From the NCBI RefSeq assembly GCF_016907995.1, contig NZ_JAFBDA010000011.1:61669-125668 (forward strand): a stretch of DNA of 64,000 nucleotides, in the 5' to 3' direction. Position numbers and translations under genes: made by a program. Shown here one piece after another: positions 39,073-48,156 of this stretch; within the stretch, counting starts at the first letter, position 1; every line of letters starts with the position of its first letter. This stretch comes from Clostridium sardiniense (GTDB lineage: Bacteria; Bacillota; Clostridia; Clostridiales; Clostridiaceae). The notes beneath the pieces were generated by a model. The model was given only the letters and a program-made list of their open reading frames with translations, did not search any database and was not told where the DNA came from.

Positions 39073-40503
39073 ATGAGAAATTTATATAGTACACCGTTAA
39101 ATTCAAGATATGCATCAAAAGAAATGAGTTTTATTTTTTCTGATGAAATGAAATTTACAACTTGGAGAAAATTATGGCTAGCACTTGCAGAAAGTGAAAG
39201 AGAGTTAGGATTAAATATAACTGAAGAACAAATAGAAGAATTAAAAGAACATGTAAATGATATAAACTATGAAGATGCAATAAAAAGAGAAAAAGAAGTA
39301 AGACATGATGTTATGAGTCATGTATATGCATATGGATTACAATGCCCAAATGCTAAAGGAATAATACATCTTGGAGCAACTAGTTGTTATGTGGGAGATA
39401 ATACAGATGTAATAATAATGAGAGATGCATTATTATTAGTAAAGAAAAAGATAGTTACTGTGTTACATAGATTAAGTAAGTTTGCTTTAGAATATAAGGA
39501 TATGCCAACACTAGGATTTACACATTTCCAACCAGCACAGCTTACAACAGTAGGTAAGAGAGCTACTCTATGGATGCAAGATTTAGTAATGGACATAGAG
39601 AACATTGATTTCCTTTTAAGTACTTTAAAATTAAGAGGTGTTAAAGGAACAACTGGAACACAAGCGAGCTTTATGACTCTTTTTGAAGATGATGAAGAAA
39701 AGGTAAAGATATTAGATAAAAAGGTTGCAGAAAAAATGGGATTTGAAAAAAGTTATGGAGTTACAGGTCAAACTTACCCAAGAAAGTTAGATTCAATAGT
39801 TTTAAATACATTATCAGAAGTAGCACAAAGTTGTTATAAATTTAGTAATGATTTAAGATTACTTCAAAGTATGAAGGAAGTAGAAGAACCTTTTGAAAAA
39901 AATCAAATAGGATCATCAGCAATGGCATATAAGAGAAATCCTATGAGAAGTGAGAGAATGGGTGCTCTAGCAAGATATGTTATTGTAGATGCATTAAATC
40001 CTGCTATAACAGCTTCTACACAATGGTTTGAAAGAACACTAGATGATTCTGCTAATAAAAGACTTTCAATTGCAGAAGGATTCCTAGCTTTAGATGGAGT
40101 ACTAAATTTATATATTAATATAGCTGAAAATATGGTTGTATATGATAAGGTAATAGCTGCTCATGTAAATAATGAATTACCATTTATGGCAACTGAAAAT
40201 ATTATGATGGAATCAGTAAAAAGAGGCGGAGACAGACAAGAATTACATGAAAAAATAAGAACTCACTCAATGGCAGCAGCTCAAAGAGTTAAGGGTGAAG
40301 GCCTTGATAATGATTTAATAAATAGAATAATTAATGATGGTACTTTTAATCTTTCAGAAGAAGAGATTAGGGGGATTATTGATCCTAATAAATTTGTTGG
40401 TAGAGCTCCAAGTCAAGTTGTAGAATTTATTGATGAGTATGTAAATCCGATTATAGAGAACAATAAGGAAGCAATAGAAGTTAAGAGTGAAATTAACGTC
40501 TAA
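39073..40503 (+). CDS. purB: adenylosuccinate lyase
   Basis: Cleaves SAICAR to AICAR and adenylosuccinate to AMP in purine synthesis. It has 476 residues. Fumarase/aspartase-fold signatures: HDVMSHVYAYG, GFTHFQPAQLTTVGKR and the flexible catalytic loop IGSSAMAYKRNPMRSERM. ATG 39073 lies directly after TGGAGGTTTAGG; the longer in-frame upstream extension runs through the promoter and is not coding. A single-gene unit. Confidence 0.96.
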   Translation: MRNLYSTPLNSRYASKEMSFIFSDEMKFTTWRKLWLALAESERELGLNITEEQIEELKEHVNDINYEDAIKREKEVRHDVMSHVYAYGLQCPNAKGIIHLGATSCYVGDNTDVIIMRDALLLVKKKIVTVLHRLSKFALEYKDMPTLGFTHFQPAQLTTVGKRATLWMQDLVMDIENIDFLLSTLKLRGVKGTTGTQASFMTLFEDDEEKVKILDKKVAEKMGFEKSYGVTGQTYPRKLDSIVLNTLSEVAQSCYKFSNDLRLLQSMKEVEEPFEKNQIGSSAMAYKRNPMRSERMGALARYVIVDALNPAITASTQWFERTLDDSANKRLSIAEGFLALDGVLNLYINIAENMVVYDKVIAAHVNNELPFMATENIMMESVKRGGDRQELHEKIRTHSMAAAQRVKGEGLDNDLINRIINDGTFNLSEEEIRGIIDPNKFVGRAPSQVVEFIDEYVNPIIENNKEAIEVKSEINV

Positions 40504-40510
40504 ATTATCA

Positions 40511-40546
40511 AACTAGAAGTTATCCATATGTAACTTCTAGTTTTTT
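40511..40546 (+). terminator. purB terminator
   Basis: Perfect 12-bp stem (40511-40522 with 40531-40542), 8-base loop, six T. Confidence 0.92.
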
Positions 40547-40569
40547 ACTTTATAAAATTAAAAGAAGTA

Positions 40570-40578
40570 TGCTATAAT
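40570..40578 (+). promoter_or_regulatory. extended -10 promoter of the MFS gene
   Basis: TGC followed by TATAAT; no clear -35. 35 bases before the ATG. Confidence 0.5.
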
Positions 40579-40612
40579 AACTTTGTTTTACAAGAGACGA
40601 AGGGAGAAAAAA

Positions 40613-41770
40613 ATGAGCGATAAAAATAAAATAATATCAACTACTTTAATATATTTTGTAATGGTGGTTGCAGCAATAACAGAAGGTCTTATAAATATCT
40701 TTACAGTACCTATTAAAAGAGATTTTGCAATAACTGATACAAAATTATCATTAATGTTTATGTTTGGTACAATAGCATATTTAATATGTAATTATGTTGG
40801 TGGAGCTTTATGTGAAAAGATAGGTCAGAAAAAATTATTTTTAATAGGATTATTAGGAGCTGCTCTAACTAATTTAATACAAGCGTGGTCACCTAATTTT
40901 ACAATATTTATAATTGCATTTGCAGCAATTCAAGCTTTCCTAGGTTTAATGTCTATTGCGGCAAATACTATAATACCAGTAATATGGATTACGGGACAAG
41001 CAATTGCCATGAATTTAACTCACTTTGCTTATGGAGTAGGTCTTTCTGCATCACAAAAACTTTCAGGTGTATTAATGACAGATGGATTTGGGTGGAGAAA
41101 GATTTATATAGGTTCAGCGATAATTACATTTATAGTATTAATAGCCTTTTTATTTATAAAGCTTCCATCAGTAAAAATGGATAAAAAAGAGGATAAAATA
41201 TCTTTATTTGTAATTTTACAAGATAAATTAGTTTGGTTTTTCTTTATTGGTTTAGGTTTTTATATAATAGCTGAACAAGGAACCGGAAGATGGTTACCAA
41301 CATACATAAAGTCTAATTATGCAAATGTTACAGAATCAAAAATAGCATCTTATGTATCAATATTTTTCTTATTATTAACCATTGGTAGATTAGTCGGTGG
41401 ATTTATAGTTGAAAAAATTGGAACTATGAGATCTGTAAAAATATTTTCGTTAATTGGTGGATGCTTATTTATAATTGGACTTATAGGTGGAGAAATGGGA
41501 TTATATATAGTATCAATTGCAGGATTCTTTTTCTCAATAATGTTTCCAACTGTGGTTGTTATTATAAGTAATACATTTAAAAAAAGTACTGCATATACTA
41601 CAGGAATTATAATAGCACTTGCAAGTATTGTAAATACTGTTATGAATTTATTGGTAGGAGTTGTATCAGATAGTATAGGAATAAAGTATGCTATGTTTAT
41701 AATGCCAATAGCTATATTAATTACATTTGTATTTTTATGCTTAGCAAGCAGAACTGCTAAATCAAGATAA
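40613..41770 (+). CDS. MFS transporter (sugar-permease-like)
   Basis: Major facilitator superfamily permease of 385 residues with about 12 membrane segments. The overall pattern (AITEGLINIFTVPIKRDF, then GALCEKIGQKKLF between helices 2 and 3, and the mid-loop of charged residues near 195) resembles the FucP/TsgA-like sugar-proton symporter group. The substrate cannot be read from sequence. ATG 40613 follows AGGGAG; the upstream in-frame TTG at 40583 is unlikely. Monocistronic. Confidence 0.8.
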   Translation: MSDKNKIISTTLIYFVMVVAAITEGLINIFTVPIKRDFAITDTKLSLMFMFGTIAYLICNYVGGALCEKIGQKKLFLIGLLGAALTNLIQAWSPNFTIFIIAFAAIQAFLGLMSIAANTIIPVIWITGQAIAMNLTHFAYGVGLSASQKLSGVLMTDGFGWRKIYIGSAIITFIVLIAFLFIKLPSVKMDKKEDKISLFVILQDKLVWFFFIGLGFYIIAEQGTGRWLPTYIKSNYANVTESKIASYVSIFFLLLTIGRLVGGFIVEKIGTMRSVKIFSLIGGCLFIIGLIGGEMGLYIVSIAGFFFSIMFPTVVVIISNTFKKSTAYTTGIIIALASIVNTVMNLLVGVVSDSIGIKYAMFIMPIAILITFVFLCLASRTAKSR

Positions 41771-41776
41771 TTTATT

Positions 41777-41814
41777 TTAGCTGAATGCACATAATAGTGT
41801 ATTCAGCTAATTTT
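41777..41814 (+). terminator. MFS gene terminator
   Basis: 14-base arms (41777-41790 with 41797-41810) with one G-U pair and TTTT tail. Confidence 0.85.
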
Positions 41815-41880
41815 CAATAAAGTATACTAAAAAATTAGGTGTATTAAATTATATGATTTTATTTAAGGAGTATTAGTGAT

Positions 41881-42981
41881 ATGAAGGATAGAAGATATGA
41901 AATATATAAGATAATAGATAAAATAAATTCTACAGATAAAGAAATTCAAAGGAAAGCAAGAGACAGGGTTGATTCTTTAGCAAAACCACTTGGTAGCCTT
42001 GGTAAACTTGAAGAAATTGCCGTTAAAGTAACAGGAATAACTAATAAAATGAAGAATACTTTTGAAAAGAAATGTGTAATCATTTTCTGCTCAGATAATG
42101 GGGTATTTGAAGAAGGTATAGCAAGTACTCCTCAATATGTTACGCTTGCACAAACTATTAATTTTACAAAAGGATTATCAGGTGTTGGAGTAATTGCAAA
42201 GCAAAATGGAAGCGACTTAATGGTAGTAGATATAGGAATAAATAGTAATTTAAAGGTTCCAGGAGTAATACATAAAAAAATAAGAAGAGGAACTTATAAT
42301 ATTGCAAAAGGACCAGCTATGAGTGAAGAAGAATGTATAACTGCTATATTAACAGGAGTAGAGTCTGTTAAGAAAGCTATAGATGAAGGGTATGAAATTC
42401 TAGGAGTAGGGGAGATGGGAATAGCAAATACAAGTACTAGTAGTGCAATTTTAATATCTTTACAGGAATGTAGTATAGAGAAAGCAGTTGGAAGAGGTTC
42501 AGGATTAACTAATAGCTCATTCGATAAAAAGAAAGCTATAATAAAACAAGCGTTAGAGATAAATAATCCAGATAAAAATGATCCTATAGATGTGCTTACT
42601 AAGGTTGGAGGGTTTGATATTGCGGCTATGACAGGTGCATTTTTAGGAGCAGCATATTATAAGGTTCCAATAGTTATAGATGGATTTATATCAGCTGTGG
42701 CAGCACTTGTAGCATCAAGGTTGAATAATAATGTAAGAGATTATTTATTTTCATCTCATTTATCTCAAGAAATTGGATATAGCCTAGCTATTGAAGAATT
42801 AGAGCTTCAACCTATGGTTAATTTAGATATGAGGCTTGGAGAAGGTAGCGGTTGTCCTATAGCATTTACTATAATAGATACAGCAAATGCTATATTAAGA
42901 GATATGTCAACTTTCGAAGAGTCAGGAATAAATTGTGAATATTTAGATGAAATACGCGACGAAGAATGTTATAAAGTATAG
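41881..42981 (+). CDS. cobT: nicotinate-nucleotide:dimethylbenzimidazole phosphoribosyltransferase
   Basis: Activates the lower ligand base as alpha-ribazole phosphate for attachment to cobinamide. It has 366 residues. Motifs: SLAKPLGSLGKLEEIA at the N-terminus, GVGEMGIANTSTSSAI, and the catalytic Glu in MRLGEGSGCPIAF near the C-terminus. In anaerobic clostridia the base may be adenine or a benzimidazole; that choice cannot be read here. AAGGAG lies upstream of the ATG. No cobalamin riboswitch precedes it. First gene of the B12 island. Confidence 0.95.
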   Translation: MKDRRYEIYKIIDKINSTDKEIQRKARDRVDSLAKPLGSLGKLEEIAVKVTGITNKMKNTFEKKCVIIFCSDNGVFEEGIASTPQYVTLAQTINFTKGLSGVGVIAKQNGSDLMVVDIGINSNLKVPGVIHKKIRRGTYNIAKGPAMSEEECITAILTGVESVKKAIDEGYEILGVGEMGIANTSTSSAILISLQECSIEKAVGRGSGLTNSSFDKKKAIIKQALEINNPDKNDPIDVLTKVGGFDIAAMTGAFLGAAYYKVPIVIDGFISAVAALVASRLNNNVRDYLFSSHLSQEIGYSLAIEELELQPMVNLDMRLGEGSGCPIAFTIIDTANAILRDMSTFEESGINCEYLDEIRDEECYKV

Positions 42982-42988
42982 AGGTAAC

Positions 42989-43804
42989 TTATATAGAACT
43001 TAACATAAGAAAACCACCTTTTTTATAATCATAATTTTTATTAGTGGAGGGTGATTTTGTTATGCTCCATAAACCATTATATAATTTCACAAGCTTAATA
43101 TAATGTTTAAGTTTTTCTATATCATAATCTGTTATATTTCCTAAATATGATTTTAAGAAATATAATTTCTTAGAATCATCTATAAATAGTGAATATGTAG
43201 CCAAATCAAAGAATATATCATTTAAGGCTGAAAATTCAAAATCTATTAATAGAGGATTATTATTTGAAACTATAATATTAGATGGATTTAAATCATTATG
43301 GCATAGAGAGAAATTTTTAATTGGAAATTTATTTTTTATGTAATTCAGTAATTCTAAGTAATAATCATAAGTTTTAGGAAGCTGTATATTCTTGTCTTTG
43401 CAATATGATAACTTATTATTAATATAGGAAAATGGAGATATACAATTTAATTCTTTTGAAGGGGTGAGTGAATGAAATTCCTTTAGCTTAATAGATAATT
43501 TATATATAAATTCATTAGAGTTACAAAGGTATTCACAAGGGGTATCCCCATCAATCCAATTACATAATAAAATAGATAAGTTTTCACATCTTAAAATATA
43601 TGACTTTCGATTGATAATTTTTAATATGCTATTCTCTTTTAATAGACTTTTTTCATCTAAAGAAATCTTCATTAGATATAATCTATTATTTATAGAGATG
43701 TTATAAGCATCATTAGAAAGACTTTGAAGTTTATTAATTAATTTTACATTGTGTATGCTAGTATTAAACTTTTTAGAGATACATAAAAAAACGTTTTTTA
43801 ACAA
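42989..43804 (-). CDS. phosphotransferase-family (choline/aminoglycoside kinase-like) protein in B12 island
   Basis: Protein of 271 residues with the eukaryotic-like kinase fold of the APH/choline-kinase family. Catalytic loop CHNDLNPSNIIV (the HxDxxxxN pattern) and metal motif LLIDFEFSALND. Substrate unknown. TTG start at 43804, 5 bases after AGGTG on the minus strand. It is convergent with cobT (7 bases between stops) and divergent from cobU, so it is embedded but oppositely transcribed. Possible substrates by context are (R)-1-amino-2-propanol, threonine or alpha-ribazole; LicA-like choline kinase is the plain alternative. Confidence 0.8.
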   Translation of the reverse strand: MLKNVFLCISKKFNTSIHNVKLINKLQSLSNDAYNISINNRLYLMKISLDEKSLLKENSILKIINRKSYILRCENLSILLCNWIDGDTPCEYLCNSNEFIYKLSIKLKEFHSLTPSKELNCISPFSYINNKLSYCKDKNIQLPKTYDYYLELLNYIKNKFPIKNFSLCHNDLNPSNIIVSNNNPLLIDFEFSALNDIFFDLATYSLFIDDSKKLYFLKSYLGNITDYDIEKLKHYIKLVKLYNGLWSITKSPSTNKNYDYKKGGFLMLSSI

Positions 43805-43869
43805 ATAATCACCTAAATTCTTAAAGTATATTATGCATTATAACATAAAAAATAAAGAGGAGAAAATAT

Positions 43870-44430
43870 ATGAAAATAGCAGTAATAGGAGGAACAAGAA
43901 GTGGCAAATCTTTTCTTGGAGAAGAGATTTGTAAAAGGATAAATACTTCAAATAACATAAAATATATAGCTACTATGGAACCTCATTGTGATGAAGATTT
44001 AAAAAGAATAGAAGGGCATCTGGAAAGAAGAAAAGACAATACCTTCATAACATTAGAGGCGTTTAGAGATTTAGATAAAATAATTAATAAAATAAATAAA
44101 TTAGATACTATTCTTTTAGATAGTGTTACTACTTTACTTAATAATGAAATGTTTACTAAGGATGGAGTTAAAAAATATACATATAAAAAAATAGCTAAAA
44201 ATATTATTGATCTAAGCAATGAATGCAAAAATATAGTAATTGTAACTGATTATATTTTTAGTGACTCTATATTGTATGATGATTTTACTAATGAATATAG
44301 AAAAGAATTAGCATATTTAAATAGACTAATAGTTGAGGATTTCGATATAGTGATTGAATGTAATTATAATAATTTTGAAATTCATAAAGGAAATCTTGAG
44401 GGGAGAAAATTAATAAATGAGATATATTAG
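43870..44430 (+). CDS. cobU: adenosylcobinamide kinase / adenosylcobinamide-phosphate guanylyltransferase
   Basis: Phosphorylates adenosylcobinamide and transfers GMP to give adenosylcobinamide-GDP. It has 186 residues, full length. P-loop GGTRSGKS at the N-terminus; the region DEDLKRIEGHLERRK carries the conserved His that accepts GMP; TVLLDSVTTLL-like Walker B follows (LDTILLDSVTTLL). GAGGAG is present before the ATG. Its stop overlaps the cobS start by 14 bases. Confidence 0.94.
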   Translation: MKIAVIGGTRSGKSFLGEEICKRINTSNNIKYIATMEPHCDEDLKRIEGHLERRKDNTFITLEAFRDLDKIINKINKLDTILLDSVTTLLNNEMFTKDGVKKYTYKKIAKNIIDLSNECKNIVIVTDYIFSDSILYDDFTNEYRKELAYLNRLIVEDFDIVIECNYNNFEIHKGNLEGRKLINEIY

Positions 44431-45169
44431 AAGCTTTTTTATGGCATTATCAATGTTTTCAGTAATACCAGCACCTAGATATAAATGGGAGAAAGAAAAT
44501 ACAAAAAATATTTTAAAATTTTATCCTTTTGTTGGAGCTATAATAGGAGCTTTATGGGTATTACTTTATAGTATACTAAATTGGTTTAATATAAATGATA
44601 TATTAATTAGTGCAGTACTCTTAATTTATCCCATAATGATTACAGGAATGCTACATTTGGATGGATTCATGGATATATGTGATGCAATACTTTCAAGAAG
44701 AGATAGGGAGACAAAATTAAAAATTCTTAAAGATTCATGTACTGGGGCATTTTCAGTAATTTGTCTTGTAATCTTAATGATAATTCAATTTGCATCTATT
44801 TATTCAATAATAGAAGATAATAAAAATATACTATTTCTTTTATTTATACCTATAATAAGTAGAAGTTTTATGGCGCTTATGATATTAACAAAAACAGAAA
44901 TAAAAGAAAGTACTTTAGTAAAGATATTTAAAGATAGTACTAATACATGGGATAGGGTATTGCAAATAATTATATTGATTATAACTTTTATAGTTATATA
45001 TCTTACATTAGGAGTGATATACAATGGTATTATGCTTATAATGTGCTTGATTATGCTTTATAAAACAGATGTTAATATAAAAGAGCTTGGAGGAATAAAT
45101 GGAGATGTAGCAGGCTATGGACTTATAGTTGGAGAGTGTGTTGGAATTTTAATGTTAGCAGTATTTTAA
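44417..45169 (+). CDS. cobS: adenosylcobinamide-GDP ribazoletransferase (cobalamin synthase)
   Basis: Membrane enzyme that joins adenosylcobinamide-GDP to alpha-ribazole phosphate. It has 250 residues and about six membrane segments. Signature LHLDGFMDICDAILSRRDRE with the acidic metal ligands, followed by KDSCTGAFSV, as in all CobS. Starts within the end of cobU (translational coupling). Confidence 0.95.
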   Translation: MRYIRSFFMALSMFSVIPAPRYKWEKENTKNILKFYPFVGAIIGALWVLLYSILNWFNINDILISAVLLIYPIMITGMLHLDGFMDICDAILSRRDRETKLKILKDSCTGAFSVICLVILMIIQFASIYSIIEDNKNILFLLFIPIISRSFMALMILTKTEIKESTLVKIFKDSTNTWDRVLQIIILIITFIVIYLTLGVIYNGIMLIMCLIMLYKTDVNIKELGGINGDVAGYGLIVGECVGILMLAVF

Positions 45170-45180
45170 GGAGAAAAGAT

Positions 45181-45561
45181 ATGATATTAGTTTTTGGTGG
45201 TGCTTATAACGGCAAATTAGCCTATGTAAAAGAAAAATATAATTTATGTGATAAAGATATATTTTATTGTAATTCAGGCAATATAAACTTAGAAAAAAAA
45301 GTTATATGTGGTTTTCATATATTTGTTAGGAATATGATTATAGAAAACAAGAGTCCTTTAGAATACATAAAAAATAATATGGATAAATTAAAAGATAAAA
45401 TAATTATAACTGATGATATTGGACTAGGAATAGTACCAATTGAAAAAGTAGATAGAGTTTGGAGAGATGAGCATGGAAAATCAATTCAATATATATCTTC
45501 TAGGAGTAAAAAGGTTATAAGAATTTTTTTAGGTATAGAGAAGGTTTTAAAAGATGAATAA
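45181..45561 (+). CDS. short CobU-like paralogue with degenerate P-loop
   Basis: Protein of 126 residues resembling CobU: N-terminal ILVFGGAYNGKLAYVKEKY matches the P-loop region, and the C-terminal IITDDIGLGIVPIEKVDRVW matches the conserved SNEVGLGIVP region of CobU. The P-loop reads GGAYNGKL, so the usual GKS/GKT Ser/Thr is lost, and the RIxxHxxxR guanylylation segment seen in the neighbouring 186-residue CobU is missing. A second CobU of this short type is annotated in other clostridia as COG2087; its activity is unknown. ATG 45181 is 8 bases after AAGGAG. Overlaps cobC by 8 bases. Confidence 0.8.
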   Translation: MILVFGGAYNGKLAYVKEKYNLCDKDIFYCNSGNINLEKKVICGFHIFVRNMIIENKSPLEYIKNNMDKLKDKIIITDDIGLGIVPIEKVDRVWRDEHGKSIQYISSRSKKVIRIFLGIEKVLKDE

Positions 45562-46150
45562 AGTAAATTTATATTTAATAAGACATGGAAAAACAGAAGG
45601 TAATGAGAAACGTTTATATTGCGGATATACTGATTTGCCACTTTCAGATAAGGGAAAGGCTGAATTAGAATTTTTAAAAGGAATATATACAGCTTGTGAT
45701 AATTATTATACAACAGGACTTAAGAGAACAACTGAGACATTAAATATATTATTTAATTGTGATAGTTATTCAATTGAAGAGGGCTTTAAAGAGTATAATT
45801 TTGGTGATTTTGAGATGAAAGGATATGAAGAATTAAAAAATAAAAAAGAATACATAGATTGGATAGAAGATACCAGTGGGAAATATGTTATTCCTAATGG
45901 AGAATGCAAAAATTCCTACAGAGAAAGAATAAAAGATACATTTTATAAATTTATAAATGAATTATTTAGTAAGAATCAAAAAAAGGTTGCATTAATCTGT
46001 CATGGAGGAACTATTGGAACAATTCTAGAACAATTTTATAGTAGTGAGAAAAATTTATTTGATTGGCAACCAAGTTGCGGAAAAGGTTATCTATTAGAAA
46101 TAATATTAGAAAATAATAATATTAAAATAGTTAATATGGAAAAAATATAA
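45554..46150 (+). CDS. cobC: histidine phosphatase, alpha-ribazole phosphatase type
   Basis: Phosphoglycerate-mutase-fold phosphatase of 198 residues. Catalytic LIRHGKTEGNE (Arg10-His11) and second motif LICHGGTIGTIL, with GYTDLPLSDKGKAE typical of CobC. By context it removes phosphate from alpha-ribazole 5'-phosphate or from cobalamin 5'-phosphate. The ATG lies inside the end of the preceding gene. Confidence 0.88.
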   Translation: MNKVNLYLIRHGKTEGNEKRLYCGYTDLPLSDKGKAELEFLKGIYTACDNYYTTGLKRTTETLNILFNCDSYSIEEGFKEYNFGDFEMKGYEELKNKKEYIDWIEDTSGKYVIPNGECKNSYRERIKDTFYKFINELFSKNQKKVALICHGGTIGTILEQFYSSEKNLFDWQPSCGKGYLLEIILENNNIKIVNMEKI

Positions 46151-46215
46151 ATAAGGTGTTATACATGATATAATATTATAAATAAGAAAATCTAAGGAGA
46201 AAAACAGGAGGACAT

Positions 46216-47139
46216 ATGAAAAAGTTTAAAGGAATAAAGTTACTTACTATTATAGCTTCAATATTTTTATTTGCAGCTATATTTGTAGGTTGCACAGGAA
46301 CTGAAAAAACAATGAAAGATAGAGAGGGAAATCAATTTAATGTACCAAAGAAGATGGATAGAATAATTTCCACAGCTCCATCAAATACAGAAGTTCTAGT
46401 ATCTTTAGGTCTTGGTGATAAAATAATTGCTACAGATACATATTCAAAAGATGTTTCTGGAACTAATAAAGATATTACTAGAATAGATTTTATGAATCCA
46501 GATGCAGAGACAATAATATCACTTAAACCAGATATTATCATAGCATCAGGACAGAATAAAGTAGATGGTAAAGATCCATTTGAAGCAATTAAAGCAGCTG
46601 GAATACCAGTTGTATACATTCCAAGTAGTAATAGTATTCAAGGTATATATGATGATATAGATTTTTTAGCTAAATTAACTGGTACGGAAAATAAAGGAAA
46701 CGAAATAGTTTCTGATATGAAAAATGAAGTAGAGAAGATAAGGAAAATTGGAGATACAATAAAAGATAAGAAGTCAGTTTATTTTGAAATAGGACCAGAG
46801 CCATCATTATATAGTTTTGGTAAAGGAACATTTTTAAATGAAATGATAGATATAATTGGAGCAAAGAATATATTTAGTAATGAAAATGGATGGATATCAC
46901 CAAGTGCTGAATCAGTTATTGAAAAAAATCCTGATGTTATCTTAACAAATGTAAATTATATAAAAGACCCTGTTAAAAAAATTGAAGATAGAAAAGGATG
47001 GGACACTATTAATGCTGTTAAAAATGGAGATGTGTACCAAATAGATACAAATTCATCATCAAGACCATCACAATACATTATAAAAGCTTTAAAACAAATG
47101 GCAAAGGATATATATCCAAATGAATATAAAGATCAATAG
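46216..47139 (+). CDS. btuF: corrinoid ABC transporter substrate-binding lipoprotein
   Basis: Periplasmic-binding-protein-like lipoprotein of 307 residues, class III (FecB/BtuF) fold. Signal peptide with a lipobox ending FVGC (Cys26). The sequence RIISTAPSNTEVLVSLGLGDKI is typical of BtuF. Captures cobalamin or cobinamide outside the cell and delivers it to BtuCD; a siderophore substrate is formally possible, but the neighbours argue for corrinoids. AGGAGG lies 4 bases before the ATG. Confidence 0.9.
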   Translation: MKKFKGIKLLTIIASIFLFAAIFVGCTGTEKTMKDREGNQFNVPKKMDRIISTAPSNTEVLVSLGLGDKIIATDTYSKDVSGTNKDITRIDFMNPDAETIISLKPDIIIASGQNKVDGKDPFEAIKAAGIPVVYIPSSNSIQGIYDDIDFLAKLTGTENKGNEIVSDMKNEVEKIRKIGDTIKDKKSVYFEIGPEPSLYSFGKGTFLNEMIDIIGAKNIFSNENGWISPSAESVIEKNPDVILTNVNYIKDPVKKIEDRKGWDTINAVKNGDVYQIDTNSSSRPSQYIIKALKQMAKDIYPNEYKDQ

Positions 47140-48148
47140 AAAAAGGAATTTAGCTTTTTTAACTATACCTATAGTTTTTTTAGTTATATGTATTGGAACT
47201 TCCATTGGAAGTTCCAATATTAACTTATTTGATATTTTTTCAATAATAGGTAATAAATTAGTTAATATTCCGTTAAAAGAAAATGTAACAGGGCAAGAGA
47301 TAGCTATTATATGGGAACTTAGATTTCCAAGAGTTTTATTGGCATTTTTAGTTGGTGGCGCATTAGCTGTGAGTGGAGCGGTTGTTCAGTCAGTGCTTAA
47401 GAATCCGCTGGCATCACCCTATACATTAGGAATTTCATCAGGGGCTGGTCTTGGTGCAGCACTTGTAATGATTTTTGGAGTAAATATACCGTTAATTCAA
47501 GAATTTTCTTTACCAATAGTTGGCTTTATATTTGGTTTGTTTACAGTTATAATAGTAATAGCTTTTGCAAAGAGAGTAGATAAACTTTTATCTAATAACA
47601 CTATAATACTTGCTGGAATGGTATTTTCATTATTTTTAAATGCAATACTTACAACTATAGGATCAATGCATGGAGATAGTTTAAAAGCTATTTCACTTTG
47701 GCAGATGGGATCTTTCTCTATGAAGGGATGGAGCTACGTTAAAGTATTTATACCATTTTTACTTATAGGAATTGTAGGAATCATCTTATATACAAGAGAA
47801 ATGGATATACTTACATTTGGAGAAGATAGTGCTAAAACAGTTGGAGTAGACACAAATAAAGTTAAAACAAGACTTTTCTTATTTACAGCTATATTAACAG
47901 GTAGTGCTGTAGCTTTAAGCGGAATAATAGGTTTTGTAGATTTAATAGCACCACATGTAGTAAGAAAAATATTTGGAGCTAAACATAGTTTAGTAATACC
48001 AATGTCTTTTGTGTTTGGTGGGATTCTAATGGTTATTACAGATTTAATATCTAGAACAATAATTTCACCATCAGAACTTCCAGTAGGTGCAATAACTGCA
48101 TTGATAGGAGCACCTTTCTTTGCTTATATATACTTTAAAAAGAAGTAG
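47120..48148 (+). CDS. btuC: corrinoid ABC transporter permease
   Basis: FecCD-family permease of 342 residues with about ten membrane segments. Motifs: LRFPRVLLAFLVGGALAVSG, VVQSVLKNPLASPYTLGIS, GFVDLIAPHVVRK. Overlaps the end of btuF by 20 bases. Within its first 100 bases lies a perfect 13-bp hairpin (47191-47219). Confidence 0.93.
   Translation: MNIKINRKRNLAFLTIPIVFLVICIGTSIGSSNINLFDIFSIIGNKLVNIPLKENVTGQEIAIIWELRFPRVLLAFLVGGALAVSGAVVQSVLKNPLASPYTLGISSGAGLGAALVMIFGVNIPLIQEFSLPIVGFIFGLFTVIIVIAFAKRVDKLLSNNTIILAGMVFSLFLNAILTTIGSMHGDSLKAISLWQMGSFSMKGWSYVKVFIPFLLIGIVGIILYTREMDILTFGEDSAKTVGVDTNKVKTRLFLFTAILTGSAVALSGIIGFVDLIAPHVVRKIFGAKHSLVIPMSFVFGGILMVITDLISRTIISPSELPVGAITALIGAPFFAYIYFKKK
47191..47219 (+). 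repeat. perfect inverted repeat inside btuC
   Basis: TATTGGAACTTCC, a 3-base loop ATT, then the exact reverse complement (47207-47219). It encodes GTSIGSS of BtuC. No T run follows. Confidence 0.75.
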
Positions 48149-48156
48149 GTGAAAGA

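Noticed and set aside
41350..41790. Antisense frame of 146 codons over the MFS gene
   Set aside because: Mirror of a hydrophobic gene; no ribosome binding site and it runs into the MFS terminator.
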